Below, in pieces: positions 29,444-43,019 of a DNA stretch of 64,000 bases (position 1 is its first letter; the number at the start of each line of letters is the position of its first letter). The position numbers were made by a program, and so were the translations under genes. The stretch is taken from assembly GCF_051020975.1 (NCBI RefSeq), contig NC_135035.1, positions 744,001-808,000 on the forward strand. The letters are read 5' to 3'. A model generated the notes under the pieces. That model did not search any database and was not told the DNA's origin. It saw nothing but the letters and a program-made list of their open reading frames with translations. This stretch comes from Osmia lignaria lignaria. Taxonomy: Eukaryota; Arthropoda; Insecta; Hymenoptera; Megachilidae.

Positions 29444-30255
29444 ACTATATCTACACGAGGTACAATGTAATATAGTGATTACATCCCACAGATCAATGTA
29501 CCTACATTTAATAACAATATCCTTAGTACTATATCCACATTACACACAATGTAATATACTGATTCCTTCCCACAGATCAATGTACATTTAACAACAACAT
29601 CATTCGTACTATATCTACATTGGATATAATGTAATATACTGATCCCTTCCCATACGTCAATGTACATATAATAGCAAAATCGTTATTACTATATCTACAT
29701 TAGGTATAATGTAATATACTGATCCCTGCTCACAGATCAATGTACCTATATTTAATAACAATATCCTTAGTACTATATCCACATTACACATAATGTAATA
29801 TACTGATTCCTTCCCACAGATCAATGTACATTTAATAACAACAGCATTCATACTATATCAACACTAGGTATAATGTAATATAGTGATTACATCCCACAGA
29901 TCAAGGTACATTTAACAACAACATCATTCGTACTATATCTACATTGGATATAATGTAATATACTGATCCCTTCCCACAGATCAATGTACCTACATTTAAT
30001 AACAATATCCTTAGTACTATATCCTCATTACACATAATGTAATATACTGATTCCTTCCCACAGAACAATGTACATTTAATAACACCATCATTCATACTAT
30101 ATCTACACGAGGTATAATGTAATATAGTGATTACATCCCACAGATCAATGTACATATAACAACAACATCATTCATACTATATCTACATTGGATATAATGT
30201 AATATACTGATCCCTTCCCACAGGTCAATGTACATATAATAGTATAATTGTTATT

Positions 30256-30332
30256 ACTATATCTACATTAGGTATAATGTAATGTATTTACTACATCCTA
30301 CAGATCATTGTACATTTAATAACATCATTCAT
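30256..30332 (+). repeat. Representative 77-bp monomer class
   Basis: This recurrent variant is 77 bp because one ACA is missing from the tail (TTTAATAACATCATTCAT). Its core differs from the others: AATGTAATGTATTTACTAC, then ATCCTACAGATCATTG. It thus lacks the usual ACTGATCCCTTCCC stretch. It normally follows a unit ending in a GTTATT tail and precedes the GCTATAGCTAAATTGG unit, so it is a positional marker in the higher-order repeats (for example at 81-157, 30,256-30,332 and their copies). Confidence 0.9.
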
Positions 30333-30416
30333 GCTATAGCTAAATTGGCTATAATGTAATATACTCACCCCTTCCCACAGATCAAGGTACCTACATTTAA
30401 TAACAATATCATTATT
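30333..30416 (+). repeat. Representative GCTATAGCTAAATTGG monomer (84 bp)
   Basis: A distinctive 84-bp class whose head reads GCTATAGCTAAATTGG instead of ACTATATCTACATTGG, breaking the usual dyad. It is commonly followed by CTCACCCCTTCCCACAG and ATCAAGGTACC. The next unit is normally one with ACTACATCTACATTAG and GATATAAAGTAATATAC. The order 77-bp unit, GCTATAG unit, ATAAAG unit, CATCATATATAATG unit recurs many times and anchors the alignment of larger repeats. Confidence 0.9.
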
Positions 30417-31847
30417 ACTACATCTACATTAGATATAAAGTAATATACTGATCCCTGCCCACAGTTCAATGTACCTATATTTAATAATAATATCATTAGT
30501 ACTATATCCACATCATATATAATGTAATATACTGATTCCTTCCCACAGATCAATGTACATTAACAACAACATCATTCATGCTATAGCTAAATTGGATATA
30601 ATGTAATATACTGATCCCTGCCCACCGGTCAATGTACATTTAATAACAACATCGTTCATACTATATCCACATTAGGTATAATGTAATATAGCGATTACGT
30701 CCCACAGATCAATGTACCTACATTTAATAACAATATCCGTAGTACTATATCCACATTACACATAATGTAATATACTGATTCCTTCCCACAGATCAATGTA
30801 CATTGAACAACAACATCATTCATACTATATCTACAATGGATATAATGTAATATACTGATCCCTTCCCACAGATCAATGTACCTACATTTAATAACAATAT
30901 CCTTAGTACTGTATCCACATTACACATAATGTAATATACTGATTCCTTCCCACAGATCAATGTACATTTAATAACAACATTATTCATACTATATCTACAC
31001 TAGGGATAATGTAACATAGTGATTACATCCCGCAGATCAATGTACACTTAATAACAACATCATTCATACTATAACTACATTGGATATAATGTAATATACT
31101 GATCCCTTCCCACAGATTAAGGTATCTACATTTAATAACAATATCATTATTACTATATCTACACTAGATATGATGCAATATACGGATTCCTTCCCACAGA
31201 TCAATGTACATTTAATAACAACATCATTCATACTATATCTGCATTGGATATAATGTAATATACTGATCCCTTCCCACAGGTCAATGTACATACAATAGCA
31301 AAATCGTTATTACTATATCTACATTAGGTATAATGTAATGTATTTACTACATCCTACAGATCATTGTACATTTAATAACATCATTCATGCTATAGCTAAA
31401 TTGGATATAATGTAATATACTCACCCCTTCCCACAGATCAAGGTACCTACATTTAATAACAATATCATTATTACTACATCTACATTAGATATAAAGTAAT
31501 ATACTGATCCCTGCCCACAGTTCAATGTACCTATATTTAATAATAATATCATTAGTACTATATCCACATCATATATAATGTAATATACTGATTCCTTCCC
31601 ACAGATCAATGTACATTAATAACAACATCATTCATGCTATAGCTAAATTGGATATAATGTAATATACTGATCCCTGCCCACAGGTCAATGTACCTACATT
31701 TAATAACAATATCATTAGTACTATATCCACATCATATATAATGTAATATACTGATTCCTCCCCACAGATCAATGTACATTTAACAACAGCATCATTCATA
31801 CTATGTCTACATTGGATATAATGTAATATACTGATCCCTTCCCACAG

Positions 31848-34003
31848 GTCAATGTACATACAATAGCAAAATCGTTATTACTATATCTACATTAGATATA
31901 ATGTTATGTACTGATCCCTGCCCACAGATAAATGTACCTATACTTAATAACAATATCATTAGAACTATATCCACATCATAAATAATGTAATATACTGATT
32001 CCTTCCCACAGATCAACGTAGATTTAATAACAACATCATTCATACTATATCAATACTAGGTATAATGTAATATAGTGATTACATCCCAGAGATCAAGGTA
32101 CATTTAATAACAACATCAGTCATACTATATCTACATTGGATACAATGTAATATACTGATCCCTTCCCAAACCTCAATGTACATATAATAGCAAAATCGTT
32201 ATTACTATATCTACACTAGGTATAATGTGATGTAGTGACTACATCCCACAGCTCGTTTTACATTTAATAAAAACATCATTCATGGTATAGCTAAATTGGA
32301 TATAATGTTATATACTGATCCATTCCCACAGACCAACGTACCTACATTTAATAACAATATCATTATTACTACATCTACATTAGATATAAAGTAATATACT
32401 GATCCCTGCCCAAAGTTCAATGTACCTATACTTAATAACAATATCATTAGTACTGTATCCACATCATATGTAATGTAATATACTGATTCCTTCCCTCAGA
32501 TGAACGTAGATTTAATAACAACATCATTCATACTATATCAGCACTAGGTATAATGTAATATAGTGATTACATCCCACAGATCAAGGTACATTTAATAACA
32601 ACATCGTTCATACTATATCTACATTGGATATAATGTAATATACTGATCCCTTCCCACAGATCAATGTACATTTAGTAACACCATCATTCATTCTATATCT
32701 ACACTGGATATAATACAATATACGGATTCCTCCCCACAGATCAATGTACATTTTATAACAACATCATTCATACTATATCTACATTGGATATAATGTAATA
32801 TACTGATCCCTTCCCAAACGTCAATGTACATATAATAGCAAAATCGTTATTACTATATCTACACTAGGTATAATGTAATATAGTGATTACATCCCACAGA
32901 TCAAGGTACATTCAATATCGATATCATTATTACTATATCTACATTAGATATAATGTAATATACTGATCCCTGTCCACCGGTCAATGTACATTTAATAACA
33001 ACATCGTTCATACTATATCCACATTAGGTATAATGTAATATAGTGATTACGTCTCACAGATCAATGTACCTACATTTAATAACAATATCCTTAGTACTAT
33101 ATCCACATTACACATAATGTAATATACTGATTCCTTCCCACAGATCAATGTACATTTAATCACAACATCGTTCATACTATATCCACATTAGGTATAATGT
33201 AATATAGTGATTACATCCCACAGATCAATGTACCTACATTTAACAACAATATCCTTAGTACTATATCCACATTACACATAATGTAATATACTGATTCCTT
33301 CCCACAGATCACTGTACATTTAACAACAACATCATTCCTACTATATCTACATTGGATATAATGTAATATACTGATCCCTTCCCACAGATCAATGTACCTA
33401 CATTTAATAACAATATCCTTAGTACTATATCCACATTACACATAATGTAATATACTGATTCCTTCCCACAGAACAATGTACATTTAATAACACCATCATT
33501 CATACTATATCTACACGAGGTACAATGTAATATAGTGATTACATCCCACAGATCAATGTGCATATAACAACAACATCATTCATACTATATCTACATTGGA
33601 TATAATGTAATATACTGATCCCTTCCCACAGGTCAATGTACATATAATAGTATAATTGTTATTACTATATCTACATTAGGTATAATGTAATGTATTTACT
33701 ACATCCTACAGATCATTGTACATTTAATAACATCATTCATGCTATAGCTAAATTGGCTATAATGTAATATACTCACCCCTTCCCACAGATCAAGGTACCT
33801 ACATTTAATAACAATATCATCATTACTACATCTACATTAGATATAAAGTAATATTATGATCCCTGCCCACAGTTCAATGTACCTATATTTAATAATAATA
33901 TCATTAGTACTATATCCACATCATATATAATGTAATATACTGATTCCTTCCCACAGATCAATGTACATTAACAACAACATCATTCATGCTATAGCTAAAT
34001 TGG
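31848..34003 (+). repeat. Higher-order repeat copy 5 (partial, 2,156 bp)
   Basis: From about 31,890 it follows copy 3 at offset 12,272 (19,577 to 31,849; 20,008 to 32,280; 21,037 to 33,309). Its first about 45 bp (GGTCAATGTACATACAATAG, then CAAAATCG) instead belong to a V-type monomer. The front half of the HOR, equivalent to 18,240-19,600, is missing. Confidence 0.85.
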
Positions 34004-37000
34004 ATATAATGTAATATACTGATCCCTGCCCACCGGTCAATGTACATTTAATAACAACATCGTTCATACTATATCCACATTAGGTATAATGTAATATAGT
34101 GATTACGTCCGACAGATCAATGTACCTACATTTAATAACAATATCCTTAGTACTATATCCACATTACACCTAATGTAATATACTGATTCCTTCCCACAGA
34201 TCAATGTACATTTAACAACAACATCATTCATACTATATCTACATTGGATATAATGTAATATACTGGTCCCTTCCCACAGATCAATGTACCCACATTTAAT
34301 AACAATATCATTAGTGCTACGTCCACATTACATATAATGTAGTATACTGATTCCTTCTCACAGATCAGTGTAGATTTAATAACACCATCATTCATACTAT
34401 ATCTACACGAGGTATAATGTAATATAGTGATTACATCCCACAGATCAATGTACATATAACAACAACATCATTCATACTATATCTACATTGGATATAATGT
34501 AATATACTGATCCCTTCCCACAGGTCAATGTACATATAATAGCATAATCGTTATTACTATATCTACATTAGGTATAATGTAATGTATTAACTACATCCTA
34601 CTGATCATTGTACATTTAATAACATCATTCATGTTATAGCTAAATTGGATATGATGTAATATACTGATCCTTTCCCACAGATCAAGGTAGCTACATTTAA
34701 TTACAATATCATTATTACTACATCTATATTAGATATAAAGTGATATACTGATCCCTGCCCACAGTTCAATGTACCTATATTTAATAATAATATCATTAGT
34801 ACTATATCCACATCATATATAATGAAATATACTGATTCCTTCCCACAGATCAATGTACATTAACAACAACATCATTCATGCTGTAGCTAAATTGGATATA
34901 ATGTAATATACTGATCCCTGCCCACAGATCAATGTACGTACATTTAATAACAATATCATTAGTACTATATCTACATTAGATATAATGTAATATACTGATC
35001 CCTGTCCACAGTTCAATGTAACTATATTTAAAAACAATATCATTAGTACTATATCCAGATCATATATAATGTAATGTACTGATCCCTTCCCACAGATCAA
35101 TGTACATATAATAGCAACATCGTTATTACTATATCTGCATAAGGTATAATGTAATCTAGTGACTACATCCCACAGATCATTGTACGTTAAATAACACCAT
35201 CATTCGTGCTATAGCTAAATTGGATATAAAGTAATATACTGATCCCTTCCCACAGACCAAGGTGCCTACATTTAGTAACATTATCATTAATACTATATCT
35301 ACATGAGATATAATGTTATATACTAATCCCTGCCCACAGATCAATGTATATTTAATAGCGATATCATTATTACTATATCTACATTAGATATAATGTTATG
35401 TACTGATCCCTGCCCACAGATAAATGTACCTATACTTAATAACAATATCATTAGAACTATATCCACATCATAAATAATGTAATATACTGATTCCTTCCCA
35501 CAGATCAACGTAGATTTAATAACAACATCATTCATACTATATCAATACTAGGTATAATGTAATATAGTGATTACATCCCAGAGATCAAGGTACATTTAAT
35601 AACAACATCATTCATACTATATCTACATTGGATACAATGTAATATACTGATCCCTTCCCAAACCTCAATGTACATATAATAGCAAAATCGTTATTACTAT
35701 ATCTACACTAGGTATAATGTGATGTAGTGACTACATCCCACAGCTCGTTTTACATTTAATAAAAACATCATTCATGGTATAGCTAAATTGGATATAATGT
35801 TATATACTGATCCATTCCCACAGACCAACGTACCTACATTTAATAACAATATCATTATTACTACATCTACATTAGATATAAAGTAATATACTGATCCCTG
35901 CCCAAAGTTCAATGTACCTATACTTAATAACAATATCATTAGTACTGTATCCACATCATATGTAATGTAATATACTGATTCCTTCCCTCAGATGAACGTA
36001 GATTTAATAACAACATCATTCATACTATATCAGCACTAGGTATAATGTAATATAGTGATTACATCCCACAGATCAAGGTACATTTAATAACAACATCGTT
36101 CATACTATATCTACATTGGATATAATGTAATATACTGATCCCTTCCCACAGATCAATGTACATTTAGTAACACCATCATTCATTCTATATCTACACTGGA
36201 TATAATACAATATACGGATTCCTCCCCACAGATCAATGTACATTTTATAACAACATCATTCATACTATATCTACATTGGATATAATGTAATATACTGATC
36301 CCTTCCCAAACGTCAATGTACATATAATAGCAAAATCGTTATTACTATATCTACACTAGGTATAATGTAATATAGTGATTACATCCCACAGATCAAGGTA
36401 CATTCAATATCGATATCATTATTACTATATCTACATTAGATATAATGTAATATACTGATCCCTGTCCACCGGTCAATGTACATTTAATAACAACATCGTT
36501 CATACTATATCCACATTAGGTATAATGTAATATAGTGATTACGTCTCACAGATCAATGTACCTACATTTAATAACAATATCCTTAGTACTATATCCACAT
36601 TACACATAATGTAATATACTGATTCCTTCCCACAGATCAATGTACATTTAATCACAACATCGTTCATACTATATCCACATTAGGTATAATGTAATATAGT
36701 GATTACATCCCACAGATCAATGTACCTACATTTAACAACAATATCCTTAGTACTATATCCACATTACACATAATGTAATATACTGATTCCTTCCCACAGA
36801 TCACTGTACATTTAACAACAACATCATTCCTACTATATCTACATTGGATATAATGTAATATACTGATCCCTTCCCACAGATCAATGTACCTACATTTAAT
36901 AACAATATCCTTAGTACTATATCCACATTACACATAATGTAATATACTGATTCCTTCCCACAGAACAATGTACATTTAATAACACCATCATTCATACTAT

Positions 37001-37495
37001 ATCTACACGAGGTACAATGTAATATAGTGATTACATCCCACAGATCAATGTGCATATAACAACAACATCATTCATACTATATCTACATTGGATATAATGT
37101 AATATACTGATCCCTTCCCACAGGTCAATGTACATATAATAGTATAATTGTTATTACTATATCTACATTAGGTATAATGTAATGTATTTACTACATCCTA
37201 CAGATCATTGTACATTTAATAACATCATTCATGCTATAGCTAAATTGGCTATAATGTAATATACTCACCCCTTCCCACAGATCAAGGTACCTACATTTAA
37301 TAACAATATCATCATTACTACATCTACATTAGATATAAAGTAATATTATGATCCCTGCCCACAGTTCAATGTACCTATATTTAATAATAATATCATTAGT
37401 ACTATATCCACATCATATATAATGTAATATACTGATTCCTTCCCACAGATCAATGTACATTAACAACAACATCATTCATGCTATAGCTAAATTGG
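34004..37495 (+). repeat. Higher-order repeat copy 6 (short, 3,492 bp)
   Basis: A complete short HOR. Markers at 34,228, 34,876, 35,341 and 35,772 recur 3,492 bp later. It corresponds to copy 3 at offset 15,764 and, for its front part, to copy 4 at 12,272. It has the ATTATGATCCC and CATTCCTAC variants typical of copies 2, 3 and 5. Confidence 0.87.
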
Positions 37496-40400
37496 ATATA
37501 ATGTAATATACTGATCCCTGCCCACCGGTCAATGTACATTTAATAACAACATCGTTCATACTATATCCACATTAGGTATAATGTAATATAGTGATTACGT
37601 CCGACAGATCAATGTACCTACATTTAATAACAATATCCTTAGTACTATATCCACATTACACCTAATGTAATATACTGATTCCTTCCCACAGATCAATGTA
37701 CATTTAACAACAACATCATTCATACTATATCTACATTGGATATAATGTAATATACTGGTCCCTTCCCACAGATCAATGTACCCACATTTAATAACAATAT
37801 CATTAGTGCTACGTCCACATTACATATAATGTAGTATACTGATTCCTTCTCACAGATCAGTGTAGATTTAATAACACCATCATTCATACTATATCTACAC
37901 GAGGTATAATGTAATATAGTGATTACATCCCACAGATCAATGTACATATAACAACAACATCATTCATACTATATCTACATTGGATATAATGTAATATACT
38001 GATCCCTTCCCACAGGTCAATGTACATATAATAGCATAATCGTTATTACTATATCTACATTAGGTATAATGTAATGTATTAACTACATCCTACTGATCAT
38101 TGTACATTTAATAACATCATTCATGTTATAGCTAAATTGGATATGATGTAATATACTGATCCTTTCCCACAGATCAAGGTAGCTACATTTAATTACAATA
38201 TCATTATTACTACATCTATATTAGATATAAAGTGATATACTGATCCCTGCCCACAGTTCAATGTACCTATATTTAATAATAATATCATTAGTACTATATC
38301 CACATCATATATAATGAAATATACTGATTCCTTCCCACAGATCAATGTACATTAACAACAACATCATTCATGCTGTAGCTAAATTGGATATAATGTAATA
38401 TACTGATCCCTGCCCACAGATCAATGTACGTACATTTAATAACAATATCATTAGTACTATATCTACATTAGATATAATGTAATATACTGATCCCTGTCCA
38501 CAGTTCAATGTAACTATATTTAAAAACAATATCATTAGTACTATATCCAGATCATATATAATGTAATGTACTGATCCCTTCCCACAGATCAATGTACATA
38601 TAATAGCAACATCGTTATTACTATATCTGCATAAGGTATAATGTAATCTAGTGACTACATCCCACAGATCATTGTACGTTAAATAACACCATCATTCGTG
38701 CTATAGCTAAATTGGATATAAAGTAATATACTGATCCCTTCCCACAGACCAAGGTGCCTACATTTAGTAACATTATCATTAATACTATATCTACATGAGA
38801 TATAATGTTATATACTAATCCCTGCCCACAGATCAATGTATATTTAATAGCGATATCATTATTACTATATCTACATTAGATATAATGTTATGTACTGATC
38901 CCTGCCCACAGATAAATGTACCTATACTTAATAACAATATCATTAGAACTATATCCACATCATAAATAATGTAATATACTGATTCCTTCCCACAGATCAA
39001 CGTAGATTTAATAACAACATCATTCATACTATATCAATACTAGGTATAATGTAATATAGTGATTACATCCCAGAGATCAAGGTACATTTAATAACAACAT
39101 CATTCATACTATATCTACATTGGATACAATGTAATATACTGATCCCTTCCCAAACGTCAATGTACATATAATAGCAAAATCGTTATTACTATATCTACAT
39201 TAGGTATAATGTGATGTAGTGACTACATCCCACAGCTCGTTTTACATTTAATAAAAACATCATTCATGGTATAGCTAAATTGGATATAATGTTATATACT
39301 GATCCATTCCCACAGACCAAGGTACCTACATTTAATAACAATATCATTATTACTACATCTACATTAGATATAAAGTAATATACTGATCCCTGCCCAAAGT
39401 TCAATGTACCTATACTTAATAACAATATCATTAGTACTGTATCCACATCATATGTAATGTAATATACTGATTCCTTCCCTCAGATGAACGTAGATTTAAT
39501 AACAACATCATTCATACTATATCAGCACTAGGTATAATGTAATATAGTGATTACATCCCACAGATCAAGGTACATTTAATAACAACATCGTTCATACTAT
39601 ATCTACATTGGATATAATGTAATATACTGATCCCTTCCCACAGATCAATGTACATTTAGTAACACCATCATTCATTCTATATCTACACTGGATATAATAC
39701 AATATACGGATTCCTCCCCACAGATCAATGTACATTTTATAACAACATCATTCATACTATATCTACATTGGATATAATGTAATATACTGATCCCTTCCCA
39801 AACGTCAATGTACATATAATAGCAAAATCGTTATTACTATATCTACACTAGGTATAATGTAATATAATGATTACATCCCACAGATCAAGGTACATTCAAT
39901 ATCGATATCATTATTACTATATCTACATTAGATAAAATGTAATATACTGATCCCTTCCCACAGATCAAGGTGCCTACATTTTGTAACAATATCATTATTA
40001 CTATATCTTCATAAGATATAATGAAATATACTAATCCCTGCCCACAGATCAATGTATATTTAGTAGCGATATCATTATTACTATATCTACATTGGATATA
40101 ATGTAATATACTGAACCCTCCCCACAGATCACTGTACCTACATTTAACAACAATATCATTAGTACTACGTCCACATTGCATATAATGTAATATACTGATT
40201 CCTTGCCACAGATCAGTGTCCATTTAATAACAACATCATTCAATACATATCTACATTGGGCACAATGTAATATAATGATTACATCCCACAGAACAATGTA
40301 CATGTAATATCGATATCATTATTACTATATCTACATTAGATATAATGTAATATACTGATCCCTGCCCATAGTTCCATGTACCTATATTTAATAACAATAT

Positions 40401-43019
40401 CATTAGTACTATATCCACGTCACATATAATGTAATATACTGATTCCTTCCCACAGATCAATGTACATTTAATAACAACATTATTCATACTATATCTACAC
40501 TAGGTATAATGTAACATAGTGATTGCATCCCACAAATCAATGTACATAAAATAACAACATCATTGGTACTATAACTACATTGGATATAACGTAACATACT
40601 GATCCCTTCCCACAGATCAATGTACATATAATAGCAACATCGTTACTACTATATCTGCATTAGGTATAATGTAATCTAGTGACTACATCCTACAGATCAT
40701 TGTACATTTAATAACATCATTCATGCTATAGCTAAATTGGATATAATGTAATATACTGATCCTTTCCCACAGATCAAGGTAGCTACATTTAATAACATTA
40801 TCATTAATACTATATCTACATGAGATATAATGTTATATACTATTCCCTGCCCACAGATCAATGTATATTTAATAGCGATATCATTATTACTATATCTACA
40901 TTAGATATAATGTTATATACTGATCCCTGCCCACAGTTCAATGTACATATACTTAATAACAATATCATTAGTACTATATCCACATCATATATAACGTAAT
41001 ATACTGATTCCTTCCCACAGATCAACGTAGATTTAATAACAACATCATTCATACTATATCAACACTAGGTATAATGTAATATAGTGATTACATCCCACAG
41101 ATCAAGGTACATTTATTAACAACATCGTTCATACTGTATCTACATTGGATATAATGTAATATACTGATCCCTGCCCACCGGTCAATGTACATTTAATAAC
41201 AACATAGTTCATACTATATCCACATTAGGTATAATGTAATATAGTGATTAGGTCCCACAGATCAATGTACCTACATTTAATAACAATATCCTTAGTACTA
41301 TATCCACATTACACATAATGTAATATACTGATTCCTTCCCACAGATCAAGGTATCTACATTTAGTAACAACATCATTATTACTATATCTACACTAGATAT
41401 AATGCAATATACGGATTCCTTCCCACAGATCAATGTACATTTAATAACAACATCATTCATACTATATCTGCATTGGATATAATGTAATATACTGATCCCT
41501 GCCCACCGGTCAATGTACATTTAATAACAACATCGTTCATACTATATCCACATTAGGTATAATGTAACATAGTGACTACGTCCCACAGATCAATGTACCT
41601 ACATTTAATAACAATATCCGTAGTACTATATCCACATTACACATAATGTAATATACTGATTCCTTCCCACAGATCAATGTACATTGAACAACAACATCAT
41701 TCATACTATATCTACAATGGATATAATGTAATATACTGATTCCTTCCCACAGATCAATGTACATATAATAGCAACATCGTTATTACTATATCTGCATAAG
41801 GTATAATGTAATCTAGTGACTACATCCCACAGATCATTGTACGTTAAATAACACCATCATTCGTGCTATAGCTAAATTGGATATAAAGTAATATACTGAT
41901 CCCTTCCCAAAGACCAAGGTGCCTACATTTAGTAACAATATCATTATTACGATATCTACATTAGATATAATGTAATATACTGATCCCTGCCCACCGGTCA
42001 ATGTACATTTAATAACAACATCATTCATACTATATCTACACGAGGTATAATGTAATATAGTGATTACGTCCAACAGATCAATGTACATATAACAACAACA
42101 TCATTCATACTATATCTACATTGGATATAATTTAATATACTGATCCCTTCCCACAGGTCAATGTACATACAATAGCAAAATCGTTATTACTATATCTACA
42201 TTAGGTATAATGTAATGTATTCACTACATCCTACAGATCATTGTACATTTAATAACATCATTCATGCTATAGCTAAGTTGGATATAATGTAATATACTGA
42301 TCCTTTCCCACAGATCAAGGTAGCTACATTTAATAACATTATCATTAATACTATATCTACATGAGATATAATGTTATATACTAATCCCTGCCCACAGATC
42401 AATGTATATTTAATAGCGATATCATTATTACTATATCTACATTAGATATAATGTTATGTACTGATCCCTGCCCACAGATAAATGTACCTATACTTAATAA
42501 CAATATCATTAGAACTATATCCACATCATAAATAATGTAATATACTGATTCCTTCCCACAGATCAACGTAGATTTAATAACAACATCATTCATACTATAT
42601 CAATACTAGGTATAATGTAATATAGTGATTACATCCCAGAGATCAAGGTACATTTAATAACAACATCATTCATACTATATCTACATTGGATACAATGTAA
42701 TATACTGATCCCTTCCCAAACCTCAATGTACATATAATAGCAAAATCGTTATTACTATATCTACACTAGGTATAATGTGATGTAGTGACTACATCCCACA
42801 GCTCGTTTTACATTTAATAAAAACATCATTCATTGTATAGCTAAATTGGATATAATGTTATATACTGATCCATTCCCACAGACCAACGTACCTACATTTA
42901 ATAACAATATCATTATTACTACATCTACATTAGATATAAAGTAATATACTGATCCCTGCCCAAAGTTCAATGTACCTATACTTAATAACAATATCATTAG
43001 TACTGTATCCACATCATAT
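37496..43019 (+). repeat. Higher-order repeat copy 7 (long, truncated)
   Basis: Tracks copy 1 at +32,723/+32,724 through the expansion, with markers at 39,885, 40,049, 40,251, 40,858, 41,248, 41,576, 41,834, 42,399 and 42,830. After about 43,050 the offset to copy 1 becomes 32,080, so 644 bp (eight monomers) are missing. Block V copy 2 starts there. Its section 37,496-40,425 pairs with copy 4 at offset 15,764. Confidence 0.86.

Larger units (their letters stand above)
28624..31063 (+). repeat. V sub-HOR unit 3 (2,440 bp)
   Basis: Markers at 28,624 and 28,981 recur at 31,064 and 31,421 (+2,440, about 30 monomers). The extra length relative to the 1,300-bp unit includes several A and B monomers and a second set of GCTATAG and ATAAAG units around 30,333-30,500. 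The 28,792-29,316 part is also the closest match to the left edge of the window. Confidence 0.78.
24662..31847 (+). repeat. Block V, copy 1 (7,186 bp)
   Basis: Matches 43,020-50,205 at a constant offset of 18,358. Shared private variants that I checked include TATAATCTAATATAC (25,151), AGTACTAAACCCAC (25,700), TAATGTAAAATACTG (26,856), AACAACCGCATC (27,880), CCCTGCCCGCCGG (28,341) and TATAGCGATTACG (30,688). I found no mismatch in the places compared, but I did not align every base. It opens with units like 11,135-11,829 and continues with repeats of a V sub-HOR. Both edges are chimeric. Confidence 0.9.
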
